Assembly: GCA_944381455.1 (NCBI GenBank)
Contig: CALWLF010000037.1
Location: 1 to 37,381 of the forward strand
DNA length: 37,381 nt
Direction of reading: 5' to 3'
From: an uncultured Clostridia bacterium
GTDB taxonomy: Bacteria > Bacillota > Clostridia > Lachnospirales > Anaerotignaceae
Shown here piece by piece: positions 25,062 to 33,191 of the stretch. The position numbers were made by a program, and so were the translations under genes. Under the pieces are notes generated by a model that was not told the DNA's origin, did not search any database, and was given only the letters and a program-made list of their open reading frames with translations. Every line of letters begins with the position of its first letter. The first letter of the stretch is position 1.

Positions 25062-25793
25062 CTATTCCATTCTCTCTGCAAATTCCAGCGTCCGAAACGC
25101 CCCAAACTCCCGCCAGACCATCTGCTTTAACAGTCCATGCAGTTCTCGATGGGCTTCCTCAGACAGGGTAAAGCCAAAAATCCGCCCCTTTTCTCTCTCC
25201 TGCACAAAGGAAAAGGCCTTGGCCGTTGCCGGCAAAACCGTCCGGCAATCAGGCAGATTCTTAGCACAAGAGGCACACACCAGCCCGCCGGCCGAAAAGG
25301 AAAACGCCGTTATTTCTTTTGCCCCGCAGCTGCTGCAAGCGCCGTTTCCGCCCAAAAGGCCGTTGAGCTGCAAATACTTGATAAGGAAAATATCCGTTGC
25401 CAAATCCGGCGGAAAACTGCCCTTTTCCATCACTGCTAACGTCCGTAGCAATAGCGGCAGCACATCTCCTTCTTCCATCCCCTCTAACACCGTTTTTTCC
25501 ACCAAGTCCAGCAAAAAAACGCCATAGGAAAGCCGCTTGACGTCTTCTCGCAAATGGTAAAAGTTTTCCACCAATTCTGCCCGGTTGACCGATACAAACC
25601 CACGGCCTTCATAGAGAAAAAACCGGCTGTAGCAAAAAGGCTGGGTGGCGGCCAACAGCTTGCTTTTTCCGTTTTTTGCCCCCCGCACCGATAAGCGCAC
25701 TTTGCCGCCTTCCTGGCTTAGGACCACAATCTGCTTGCCGCTTTCGCCGGTTTGGTATTCCTTGAGCACCAGCCCCGTTATATCCTGCGCCAT
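25062..25793 (-). CDS. recO: DNA repair protein RecO
   Basis: A 243-residue protein that loads RecA on SSB-coated DNA with RecR. It has the N-terminal OB fold (ITGLVLKEYQTGESGKQIVVLSQ region), the central helical domain, and a four-Cys zinc site, CSSCG followed by LVCASCAKNLP. The ATG at 25793 overlaps the end of era, and a TTG two codons earlier is the alternative. There is no separate ribosome site, so translation is coupled to era. It ends the long operon that starts after rpoN. Confidence 0.93.
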   Translation of the reverse strand: MAQDITGLVLKEYQTGESGKQIVVLSQEGGKVRLSVRGAKNGKSKLLAATQPFCYSRFFLYEGRGFVSVNRAELVENFYHLREDVKRLSYGVFLLDLVEKTVLEGMEEGDVLPLLLRTLAVMEKGSFPPDLATDIFLIKYLQLNGLLGGNGACSSCGAKEITAFSFSAGGLVCASCAKNLPDCRTVLPATAKAFSFVQEREKGRIFGFTLSEEAHRELHGLLKQMVWREFGAFRTLEFAERME

Positions 25794-25795
25794 GG

Positions 25796-26704
25796 TCAAA
25801 TCCGTTTGGCGTCATAGCCAAAGTTTTTCAGCAAAAAGTCGCTGTCGCGCCAGTCCTTTTTCACTTTCACCCAAAGCTGCAAATGGATGGGGGAACCCAA
25901 GAGCGCCGCAATATCCATCCTGGCCCGGGTGCCGATTTGTTTGAGCATATTGCCGCCTTTGCCGATGATGATGCCCTTGTGGGATTCTCGTTCACAAAAA
26001 ATGGTGGCCTCCACATCCACCAAATCCCGTCCTTCCCGTTTTTTCATGGACGTAATTTCCACGGCAATGCCATGGGGGATTTCATCTTCCAGCAGCTGCA
26101 GCGCCTTTTCCCGGATGATTTCCGAAGCAATCTGCCGTTCCGGCTGGTCGGTGATCATATCTGCCGGGAAATACTGGGGGCCTTCTGGCAAATAGCTTTG
26201 GATGACCGAAAGGAGGGTGTCACAGTTTTCTCCGTCCTTTGCACTGACCGGTACAATTTCCCGGAAGGGATACAAAGAACGGTATTCATCGGTCATGGTG
26301 AGGATATGGCTTTTTTCCACGGTGTCAATTTTATTTAATACCAAAATCACCGGCGTTTTCACCCCGGCCAGCCGCTCCAGCACAAACCGGTCGGCCTCTG
26401 CCCCCCGCTCCGTTGGCTCCACCAGCATCAGCACAGCATCCACTTCGTTTAAGGCCGTTTCCGCCGCCTTTACCATATAGCTGCCCAGCTTATGTTTCGG
26501 CTTATGGATGCCAGGCGTATCAATGAAAATCACCTGAAAGTCCTCTTTGGTCAAGATGGACTGGATTTTGTTTCTGGTTGTCTGCGGCTTTGGGGACATG
26601 ATGGCAATTTTTTCGCCAATGAGCTGATTCATCAGCGTGGACTTGCCCACATTAGGCCGCCCCACCAGCGCCACAAAGCCCGATTGAAATTTCTTTTGTG
26701 CCAA
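25796..26704 (-). CDS. era: GTPase Era
   Basis: A 302-residue essential GTPase that binds the 3' end of 16S rRNA during small-subunit assembly. The G domain has GRPNVGKST (15-23), the switch region SPKPQTTRNKI, DTPGIHKP (62-69) and NKID. The C-terminal KH domain has the IIIGKGGNMLKQIG loop. The start is TTG at 26704, supported by GGAAGGAG eight bases upstream inside the end of the uracil-DNA glycosylase gene and by the expected protein length. The next gene, recO, overlaps its stop. Confidence 0.95.
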   Translation of the reverse strand: MAQKKFQSGFVALVGRPNVGKSTLMNQLIGEKIAIMSPKPQTTRNKIQSILTKEDFQVIFIDTPGIHKPKHKLGSYMVKAAETALNEVDAVLMLVEPTERGAEADRFVLERLAGVKTPVILVLNKIDTVEKSHILTMTDEYRSLYPFREIVPVSAKDGENCDTLLSVIQSYLPEGPQYFPADMITDQPERQIASEIIREKALQLLEDEIPHGIAVEITSMKKREGRDLVDVEATIFCERESHKGIIIGKGGNMLKQIGTRARMDIAALLGSPIHLQLWVKVKKDWRDSDFLLKNFGYDAKRI

Positions 26705-26709
26705 AACGA

Positions 26710-27282
26710 TTACTCCTTCCCTTCTGTTTCCATGGCCCGGTACTTGTCCCGGATTGTTTTCCAATCCTGCCAGGCTTCTTTCTTTTTGCTCTCATCGCGC
26801 AGCAGGGCCGAGGGATGATAGGTGGCAATAAAAAGCACGCCTTTTTTCTCCATCCACTGCCCATGCTGGCGCGTGATGCGAAAATCAGGATCCATCAGCG
26901 TCAGCGCCGCAATGCGCCCCAGGCAGACCACAATCTTCGGCCGCACCAGGGCAAACTGATAGCGCAGATAATTTAAGCACGCCTGCCGCTCCTCTTCCAG
27001 CGGATCCCGGTTATGGGGCGGACGGCATTTGACGATATTTGCAATATACACCTCTTCCAGGGAAAAGCCGGCTGCCTGAAGCATTTTGTCCAGCAGCTGC
27101 CCCGCCGGGCCCACAAAGGCTTTTCCCTGCAAATCCTCCTGTTCGCCGGGGCCTTCGCCCACCAGCATGATCTTGGAGGTGCGGCTGCCCCGGTCGATGA
27201 CCACATGGTGCCGTCTTTGCCACAAGGCACAACGCTGACACCCCTGGCAGGCCGCCTCCAGCTGCTCCCATGATTTTTCCAT
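26710..27282 (-). CDS. Family 4 uracil-DNA glycosylase (iron-sulfur type)
   Basis: A 190-residue uracil-DNA glycosylase that starts base-excision repair of deaminated cytosine. Motif 1, VGEGPGEQEDLQGKAFVGPAG split around residues 41-60, and the C-terminal TYHPSALLR motif with its His are those of family 4 (UDGa). Four cysteines, Cys15, Cys18, Cys86 and Cys102, match the [4Fe-4S] ligands of that family. It lies between the DUF6054 gene and era; most Firmicutes do not carry it at this point of the operon. The end of its coding region carries the ribosome site of era. Confidence 0.92.
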   Translation of the reverse strand: MEKSWEQLEAACQGCQRCALWQRRHHVVIDRGSRTSKIMLVGEGPGEQEDLQGKAFVGPAGQLLDKMLQAAGFSLEEVYIANIVKCRPPHNRDPLEEERQACLNYLRYQFALVRPKIVVCLGRIAALTLMDPDFRITRQHGQWMEKKGVLFIATYHPSALLRDESKKKEAWQDWKTIRDKYRAMETEGKE

Positions 27283-27298
27283 TCCTGTTCCCTGCCTT

Positions 27299-27634
27299 TT
27301 AAGGTTCTTTCGTTAACATTTGTTCCAACAGCGCTACAAAGTCTTCCCCGGCGCCCCAGTCAAACCTGGTAAACAAGCTTTCCGAGCCGCCGCCGGAAAC
27401 GGCATGGACATGGGTTCTGCCTTCCCAGTCATCCAGCACCACCGTCAGCGTCAGGCGGTTGCCCACTCGAAAATAATGTTTTTCCAGCACCAAAACACAA
27501 AGGCTGTTGCCTTGGGGCGTTTTTCTTTCATATTCGCTTAACAGCGTCATCGTCAAGCTGTCTTCCAGACGGCTTTTGATTTGTTCCACTGCTTCTGCTA
27601 TGGTTTTCGATAGATAAAAGTCTGTTTCTTCCAA
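27299..27634 (-). CDS. DUF6054 family protein
   Basis: A 111-residue cytosolic protein that matches the DUF6054 type by length and by the C-terminal VSGGGSESLFTRFDWGAGEDF signature. It is a predicted alpha/beta protein of unknown function. The start is TTG at 27634 with AAAGGAAG nine bases upstream; no ATG fits. Its start lies 1 bp from the stop of cdd, so it is probably translated in step with it. Confidence 0.75.
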   Translation of the reverse strand: MEETDFYLSKTIAEAVEQIKSRLEDSLTMTLLSEYERKTPQGNSLCVLVLEKHYFRVGNRLTLTVVLDDWEGRTHVHAVSGGGSESLFTRFDWGAGEDFVALLEQMLTKEP

Positions 27635-27635
27635 G

Positions 27636-28040
27636 CTATTCTTCCTTTCGTCCCTCCATGGAAGCCTGCAAAAAAGCACCCGGCAGCAGCTGCGCCAAGG
27701 GTTCTATGCAAATGCCTTCCTCCTTGCTCCAAAGGACCACATCGCCCTGCGGCATCCATTCCATCAGCACCTGCCGGCAGATGCCGCAAGGCGGCGTTTT
27801 TGTCTCGGCGCTGGAAACAATGGCAATGGCCGCAAATGCCCGGGCCCCTTCGGAAACGGCCTTCCCCAGCGCCACTCGCTCAGCACAGATGGTGGCCCCA
27901 AAGGAGGCGTTTTCGATATTGCATCCTGTAAAGATGCGGCCGTCTTTGGCCAAGAGCGCCGCCCCCACAGCAAAATGGGAATAGGGGCAATAGGCTGTAT
28001 GGCGCGCTTTTTTGGCCGCTTCCACCAGCGATTCATACAT
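27636..28040 (-). CDS. cdd: Cytidine deaminase
   Basis: A 134-residue tetrameric-type zinc enzyme that deaminates cytidine and deoxycytidine to the uridines. The zinc and catalytic residues are present: Cys52-Ala-Glu54 in ATICAERVAL and Cys85/Cys88 in PPCGICRQVL. The N-terminal AYCPYSHFAVGAALL is typical. The frame extends upstream, but the ATG at 28040 has a GGAGGAG site and the usual N-terminus. It is in the ybeY-cdd-era order common in Firmicutes. Confidence 0.95.
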   Translation of the reverse strand: MYESLVEAAKKARHTAYCPYSHFAVGAALLAKDGRIFTGCNIENASFGATICAERVALGKAVSEGARAFAAIAIVSSAETKTPPCGICRQVLMEWMPQGDVVLWSKEEGICIEPLAQLLPGAFLQASMEGRKEE

Positions 28041-28053
28041 TTGCCTCTCCTCC

Positions 28054-28521
28054 TTACCGGGTAATGCCAAGGCCATCTAAAATTTCCCGCTGTTTTTGAA
28101 ACATCACCGTTTCTTCTTCCGGCGTCATGTGGTCATAGCCCAGCAGATGGAGCATACTGTGGGCCGTCAAAAAAGCCAGCTCCCGTTTGAGGCTATGGCC
28201 ATAGCTTTCGGCCTGTTCCTTGGCCCGCTCTACCGAAAGGATGATATCGCCTAGGACAATTTCGCCCTGTTCGTTTTTTTCCGGCTCTTCCCCTGCTGCA
28301 AAGGTCAGCTGGGGAAAGCTAAGCACGTCCGTTTCCTTATCGATGCGGCGAAACTGGCGGTTGATCTGGCGGATTTCTTCCGGCGTCACCAGCGATAAGC
28401 TTACCTCCGTCTCCAGCGGAAACCCTTCTGCCCGCAGCACCGCCTCTGCCACCTGGCAAAACAGGGCTTCTGTTTCTTCTGTCACATCCTCGCCGCAGCG
28501 ATTATCCATCCACAGCGTCAT
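28054..28521 (-). CDS. ybeY: Endoribonuclease YbeY
   Basis: A 155-residue zinc metallo-RNase that takes part in 16S rRNA 3' end maturation and ribosome quality control. The zinc site is intact: HSMLHLLGYDH with His121, His125 and His131. Upstream is the conserved NRQFRRIDKETDVLSFP segment. The ATG overlaps the pgpH stop as ATGA. Some Firmicutes place dgkA between ybeY and cdd; here cdd follows directly. Confidence 0.95.
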   Translation of the reverse strand: MTLWMDNRCGEDVTEETEALFCQVAEAVLRAEGFPLETEVSLSLVTPEEIRQINRQFRRIDKETDVLSFPQLTFAAGEEPEKNEQGEIVLGDIILSVERAKEQAESYGHSLKRELAFLTAHSMLHLLGYDHMTPEEETVMFQKQREILDGLGITR

Positions 28522-30620
28522 GGCTTTTCCTCCTTTTTTGCCTCTTCCCTGGCCAGGGCTCGCTTCACTTCTTCTTCCTTGGGATAGGCCACCCGATTGT
28601 GGTTCATGCCGTTAAACACTTTCAAAAACGACTGTTTGATGCTTTCCAGTTCTTTTAAATCCAGCCGGCAGTCGTTGAGCTGGCCGTCATCCAGCTTGTC
28701 TTTGATGAGCGTATCAATGAGCGCTTCCACCTCAGCAGCAGTTTTTCCCTGACTGAAACTGCTGCGCACTGCCGCTTCCACCGTATCGGCCAACATCACA
28801 ATGGCCGACTCCTTAAACTGGGGAATGGGGCCTTTATAGCGGAAATCTTCTTCCTTCGTTTCGCCCTCCGGCTTTTCTTTGGTGCTTTTCACATAAAAAT
28901 ATTTCACCAGCGTGGTGCCGTGGTGCTGGCGGATGATATCAATGATCACCGGCGGAATATGATGTTCCTGGGCCAGTTTCACCCCCTGCTCCACGTGCTC
29001 GATGATGGTTTTTGCGCTGATATAGGGATCCAGATGGTCATGGGCATTTTCTCCAAACTGGTTTTCACTGAAATACTGCGGTTTATAAAGCTTTCCAATG
29101 TCATGGTAATAGGCGCCGACACGGGCCAGCGTGCCATTGCAGAAGATGTCATAGGCCGCCGTTTCGGCCAAATTGGCCACAATCAGGCAGTGATGGTAAG
29201 TGCCCGGCGTTTCAATCATCAGCCGCCGCATCAGCTCATTGGCGGGGTTTGCCAGTTCCATCAGCCGGTATTGGCTGTTGATGCCAAAGATGGCCTCCCA
29301 CAAAGGCAGGCTGCCCACCACCAAAAGCAGCAGCAAAAACCCAATGCCGCCGGCCATGGCTCCTTCTTGCAAAATTTCCATCGTCATGGCCTTTTGGAAA
29401 AACAGCTGCACCGTCACATAGGAAACAAAGTGAACCAGTCCTGTCAGCACCGCCGCCATAAACACCCGGCTGCGCTTGGTGGTATATTGGATGAGCAGCG
29501 CCGAAAAGCTGCCTGCCATCAGTGCATAAACCAAATAATCGCCGGTACCGTTAAACACAAACAACGATGCCACCGCCACAAATAAGTTTAAAATGATGGC
29601 CAGTTTCACCCGCACCAGTATGGCAATGAGCATGGCAAACAGTGACACCGGCACCAGATAATACGTGGTGAGGCTGCTGGTGACGCTGAAGAAAAACAGC
29701 GCCAGCAGATAGGCGCAAAAAATCAGCACCACTTTGCCCCTCTCCGCCAGCAGCCGCTGCTGCTGGGTAGCCATAAACAAATACATGGCCAAAAATGCCA
29801 AAAACACCACGCCGCATCCGCCCACCAGCGGCACAAGGCTTGCTGCATAGCTGATGTTAACCAGCCCCAAATCATCTAAAATGGCATAAATTTCTTCCGT
29901 GACAATTTCGCCTTCGTCCACAATTTTTTGGCCTTTGAGCACCATCACCGGTTCCACTTCTGCCAGTTTTTGTTCCTGGGCTGCCGCCATGGCATCCTCA
30001 TCCACCACCAAATTTGGCGTCAATACGGCCACCAGCACATCTTTGCCCATACGCAAAAGGGCATTTTTCCACAGCGTGCCGTCCATTTCCAGCTCCACCA
30101 TTTCCCGCATTTTTTCCAGGTTTTCTTCGGTGATCCGCTCTTCATAGGCACGGTCCAAAATCCCCAGCAGTTCTTTTTCAAACTGGGCGCGGCCGCTTTC
30201 TGTCAGCTCGTAGTACGCCTGCAATTCCGCCGCCGTCACAGCCATGGGAATTTGCAGCGTCAATTCCGGTTCAAAATCCAGCTCCCGCCCTGCTTGTTCT
30301 GCCTCTTCCAGCTCTAAAACGGCTGCGTTGAGTTCTTCAAAGAATCCTTCCACCTGGGCTTCTGTCTGCTCTTTGACCTGGGGATCCATTTTATAGAGCA
30401 GCCCAATTTCTTCCAGCGCTGCCTGCTGCACCTGTTCGGTGGCAATGCGGTTTTCCACACTGCGGGGGGCCACATACCGTTTGCCTGCAATGCCGCCCAC
30501 TTCCACCACTTCGTTGTCGTTGACATAACCGCCGGTGAAGATGGCGGCAGCCGTCACCAAAAAAGCAGCCAGGCACAACAAAGAGCGAAACCAGATTTGT
30601 TTTTGCATTTTTTGCTTCAT
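28518..30620 (-). CDS. pgpH: 7TM-HD family phosphodiesterase (PgpH-type, c-di-AMP)
   Basis: A 700-residue membrane enzyme. An N-terminal transmembrane helix (about 12-30) leads to an extracellular 7TMR-HDED domain of about 240 residues. Seven transmembrane helices follow between about 265 and 455, then a cytoplasmic HD phosphohydrolase domain. The HD pair is His506-Asp507 in GAYYHDIGKLYKP, with a preceding GTYHHCLIVANLAE helix and later IIRQHHGTTL. PgpH of Listeria has this layout and hydrolyses c-di-AMP to pApA; that substrate is inferred here. It sits between phoH and ybeY with minimal gaps. Confidence 0.92.
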   Translation of the reverse strand: MKQKMQKQIWFRSLLCLAAFLVTAAAIFTGGYVNDNEVVEVGGIAGKRYVAPRSVENRIATEQVQQAALEEIGLLYKMDPQVKEQTEAQVEGFFEELNAAVLELEEAEQAGRELDFEPELTLQIPMAVTAAELQAYYELTESGRAQFEKELLGILDRAYEERITEENLEKMREMVELEMDGTLWKNALLRMGKDVLVAVLTPNLVVDEDAMAAAQEQKLAEVEPVMVLKGQKIVDEGEIVTEEIYAILDDLGLVNISYAASLVPLVGGCGVVFLAFLAMYLFMATQQQRLLAERGKVVLIFCAYLLALFFFSVTSSLTTYYLVPVSLFAMLIAILVRVKLAIILNLFVAVASLFVFNGTGDYLVYALMAGSFSALLIQYTTKRSRVFMAAVLTGLVHFVSYVTVQLFFQKAMTMEILQEGAMAGGIGFLLLLLVVGSLPLWEAIFGINSQYRLMELANPANELMRRLMIETPGTYHHCLIVANLAETAAYDIFCNGTLARVGAYYHDIGKLYKPQYFSENQFGENAHDHLDPYISAKTIIEHVEQGVKLAQEHHIPPVIIDIIRQHHGTTLVKYFYVKSTKEKPEGETKEEDFRYKGPIPQFKESAIVMLADTVEAAVRSSFSQGKTAAEVEALIDTLIKDKLDDGQLNDCRLDLKELESIKQSFLKVFNGMNHNRVAYPKEEEVKRALAREEAKKEEKP

Positions 30621-30624
30621 ACAA

Positions 30625-31632
30625 TCACTTCCGTTTTCTCAATAACGTCCGGGACGGACGGCCTTTTTCTCTTGCCATGGTTTCTGATTTTTCATAGGCG
30701 GCAATGATCTTTTGCACCAGAGGATGACGCACCACATCCTGATTGGTCAAAGTGATCATGCCGATGTCGCCAATGCCTTTTAAAATACGGGAAGCCTGGG
30801 TAAGGCCGCTTTTTTTGCCTTCGGCCAGGTCAATTTGCGTCAAGTCGCCGGTGATAACGGCTTTGGAGCCATAACCCAGACGGGTTAAAAACATCTTCAT
30901 TTGTTCCGGCGTAGTGTTTTGGGCTTCATCCAGCACGATAAAGGCATTATCCAGCGTCCGCCCTCTCATATAGGCCAAGGGGGCCACTTCAATGAGGCCC
31001 TTTTCCATGTTAGCCGCAAATTTTTCCGCCCCCATGATTTCATAGAGGGCATCATAGAGCGGCCGCAAATAAGGATCCACCTTCTGCTGCAAATCGCCGG
31101 GCAAAAACCCCAGCTTTTCCCCTGCCTCAATGGCAGGGCGGGTTAAGATGATGCGGTTGACCTCGTTGTTTTTAAAGGCCGTGATGGCCATGGCCATGGC
31201 CAAATATGTTTTGCCGGTGCCGGCAGGGCCGATGCCAAAGACAATGGTATTATTGCGGATCAAATCCACATATTTTTTCTGTCCCAGGGTTTTTGGCTTA
31301 ATGGGGCGGCCGTTGACAGTCAGGCAGATGACATCGCTGTACATTTTTTCCACTTCTTCCGGCAGCACGCTTTCCACCCCGTCCAGCAGATACTGTACCA
31401 CCTGTTCGGTGATTTCTTCTTTTTTTCGGGCAGCCATCAGCAGTTCATACACCACCTTCTGTCCAGCTTCTACGGTGCGCTTATTGGGGCCCTTGATTTT
31501 CACCACATCGCCCCGGTTTACCACCTGCACCCCCAGCTCCTGTTCAATTTTTTTGATATTGGCATCGTACTGTCCAAAGACAGCAGAAATATTTTCGTTT
31601 TCAATGGCTATCACACGTTCTGTTTCACTCAT
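30625..31632 (-). CDS. phoH: PhoH family ATPase
   Basis: A 335-residue PhoH (YbeZ-type) protein with an N-terminal KH-like RNA-binding region (ENISAVFGQYDANIKKIEQELGV, ISGP-like IKGPNKRTVEAG) and a C-terminal P-loop ATPase domain with Walker A FGIGPAGTGKTYLA and Walker B AFIVLDEAQNTTPEQMKMFLTR. It often functions with YbeY in RNA metabolism. The ATG at 31632 lies inside the end of yqfD and has AAGGAG twelve bases before it; an earlier in-frame ATG at 31653 lacks one. The gene then overlaps yqfD by 8 bp. Confidence 0.93.
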   Translation of the reverse strand: MSETERVIAIENENISAVFGQYDANIKKIEQELGVQVVNRGDVVKIKGPNKRTVEAGQKVVYELLMAARKKEEITEQVVQYLLDGVESVLPEEVEKMYSDVICLTVNGRPIKPKTLGQKKYVDLIRNNTIVFGIGPAGTGKTYLAMAMAITAFKNNEVNRIILTRPAIEAGEKLGFLPGDLQQKVDPYLRPLYDALYEIMGAEKFAANMEKGLIEVAPLAYMRGRTLDNAFIVLDEAQNTTPEQMKMFLTRLGYGSKAVITGDLTQIDLAEGKKSGLTQASRILKGIGDIGMITLTNQDVVRHPLVQKIIAAYEKSETMAREKGRPSRTLLRKRK

Positions 31633-32821
31633 CTTTCGTTTCGTCTCCTTCATCCAGTTGTTCTGTCAAGCCGATATCACCTTCCACCGTCCAGGTCATC
31701 TGTAGCGTAAGGCCATCGGATGCCGGCAGAAACTCTGCTTTGCAATCGACAATGCTGCCGGCTGTCTGTCTGATGATTTCTTCTTGCTGCTGCGCCAAAG
31801 ACCACAAGGCGCCTTTCAGCTGCTGCTCCGTTTGTTCCAACGTCTGCAATACCAGCGGTGTATACGTTGTCAGCTGCACCTGCACAAATGGCAAAGACAG
31901 CTGTTTTTGGTCCAACACTTCCATTTTTTCTGCCTGGGCAGCAGGAAAAGAAAAGCTGCCCTGTTTCGTTTTTACCAGAAGCTGGCAGGCTCTGCCGCCT
32001 TGCGGCACCCATTGCTGGCAGATCAAAGGCAGGCTTTTTTCCCACGTCACTTCAAACCGGCCCATCACCTGCCCGGCAGCGTGGGTGACAGTCTCGCCCA
32101 CCGGCGCTTCTCCGTCACGCAATGTCAGATGCCCGTCAATGAGCAAATCTCCCTGCCGCACCACATCGCCCTCTTTCACACAGGCGCTTCCTGCAGAAAC
32201 GGCAACCTCCGTCACCAAGGCATCCACCTTGGCCACCACCTGTGCCGGTGTGCTTTTGTCCACCACCACCGGTTCCGGCAGCCGCTCTTCCACTTCCACC
32301 GTATAACGGGTGCCCGTTTGGTGAATGGAAACAAAGCGCAAAAACGGAAATTCCTCCAACATTGCTTCTGCCACAGCGCCTGTGTCGCAGGAGGGACCAA
32401 AGGCGCCTTCCCGCAGCCCCTCCTGCCGGCAAAATGCCAGCAGTCGGCTTTTGATTGGCTCCTGCACGCCGGAAACTTCCACCTGCCAGACAAACAGCCC
32501 GCTCAAAGAAACGGCCAGCAAAAAAACCAGCAGTCCTCCAGCCATCGCTTTTTTTCGGGCCAAGCGCCACAGCAAAAAAGGAAACCCTTCTTTTTTCAGC
32601 AGCCGAAACCGGCAGCCATACTGGCGGCAAAGCCTTCCAAAGGGGCGCACCTGTCCCACCGGCACCCACAATGTGATGCCCTCTTTTTGCCTTTGCACAT
32701 CGCGCAGCACAACGCCTGCCGCTACGCTGCGGCTCAACAGTCTCTCCGGCATGCCGCCCGTTATTCTTATCATAACATATCCCTGCCGCAAATACCAGAA
32801 CGGAAAGCAAAACTGACTCAC
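31625..32821 (-). CDS. yqfD: Sporulation protein YqfD
   Basis: A 398-residue single-pass membrane protein of the YqfD family, made in the mother cell during sporulation in B. subtilis (SpoIV stage). The N-terminal cytoplasmic domain (1-85) ends in a transmembrane helix (LLVFLLAVSLSGLFVWQVEVSG). The large extracytoplasmic part includes the VEVEERLPEPVV segment and PTQVVAKVDALVTEV-like conserved blocks. The start is GTG at 32821, in a GTGA overlap with the yqfC stop, with GGGAGGAGG upstream; this gives the family's usual length. Confidence 0.92.
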   Translation of the reverse strand: MSQFCFPFWYLRQGYVMIRITGGMPERLLSRSVAAGVVLRDVQRQKEGITLWVPVGQVRPFGRLCRQYGCRFRLLKKEGFPFLLWRLARKKAMAGGLLVFLLAVSLSGLFVWQVEVSGVQEPIKSRLLAFCRQEGLREGAFGPSCDTGAVAEAMLEEFPFLRFVSIHQTGTRYTVEVEERLPEPVVVDKSTPAQVVAKVDALVTEVAVSAGSACVKEGDVVRQGDLLIDGHLTLRDGEAPVGETVTHAAGQVMGRFEVTWEKSLPLICQQWVPQGGRACQLLVKTKQGSFSFPAAQAEKMEVLDQKQLSLPFVQVQLTTYTPLVLQTLEQTEQQLKGALWSLAQQQEEIIRQTAGSIVDCKAEFLPASDGLTLQMTWTVEGDIGLTEQLDEGDETKDE

Positions 32822-33096
32822 CTTGTTTCCTCCTCCCATCCCACCGAGCAAAACACGCCCCGCACCACCATCGTCTGTTCTTTCCATTGGCCAATTTCCA
32901 GCTGCTGCCCTGCAATCGATAAGATTCCATCCCTCGTTTGAATCCGCAGCGACGTGCCGGTGTAAGTGAGCAGCTTTTTCACATTTTCAATCACTGCCTC
33001 CTCCCGCCCCAGAAACGTCAGCACCGGCAAGGACAGCACCGCCTCTTTGGGCAGGGAAAAAAAGTTTGCCAGCGCCCGGCTGAATCTTCTCTCCAC
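32818..33096 (-). CDS. yqfC: Sporulation protein YqfC (YabP/YqfC family)
   Basis: A 92-residue protein of the YabP/YqfC family, a small beta-rich partner of YqfD. It shows LSLPVLTFLGREEAVIEN, the YTGTSLRIQTRDGILSIAGQQLEI core and VVRGVF. The start is GTG at 33096 with AGGAGG seven bases upstream; a GTG six bases earlier is too close to the site. A terminator separates it from rpoN, so yqfC begins the operon that runs to recO. The 40 bp before it are A+T-rich; a sporulation sigma-E promoter is expected but not clearly readable. Confidence 0.9.
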   Translation of the reverse strand: MERRFSRALANFFSLPKEAVLSLPVLTFLGREEAVIENVKKLLTYTGTSLRIQTRDGILSIAGQQLEIGQWKEQTMVVRGVFCSVGWEEETR

Positions 33097-33138
33097 ACCC
33101 ACACCTCCTTTATCTGTTATATATATGTATCCACCCCC

Positions 33139-33172
33139 AAAAAAAGAAGATCCCTGCCCAGAGACCTTCTTT
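33139..33172 (-). terminator. Intrinsic terminator of rpoN
   Basis: On the minus strand GAAGGTCTC pairs with GGGATCTTC (two G-U pairs) around TGGGCA, with AAA/TTT flanks, then a run of T. The G-U pairs favour minus-strand function. It divides rpoN from the yqfC operon. Confidence 0.85.
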
Positions 33173-33191
33173 ATGCTTTCTTTTCTATAAT

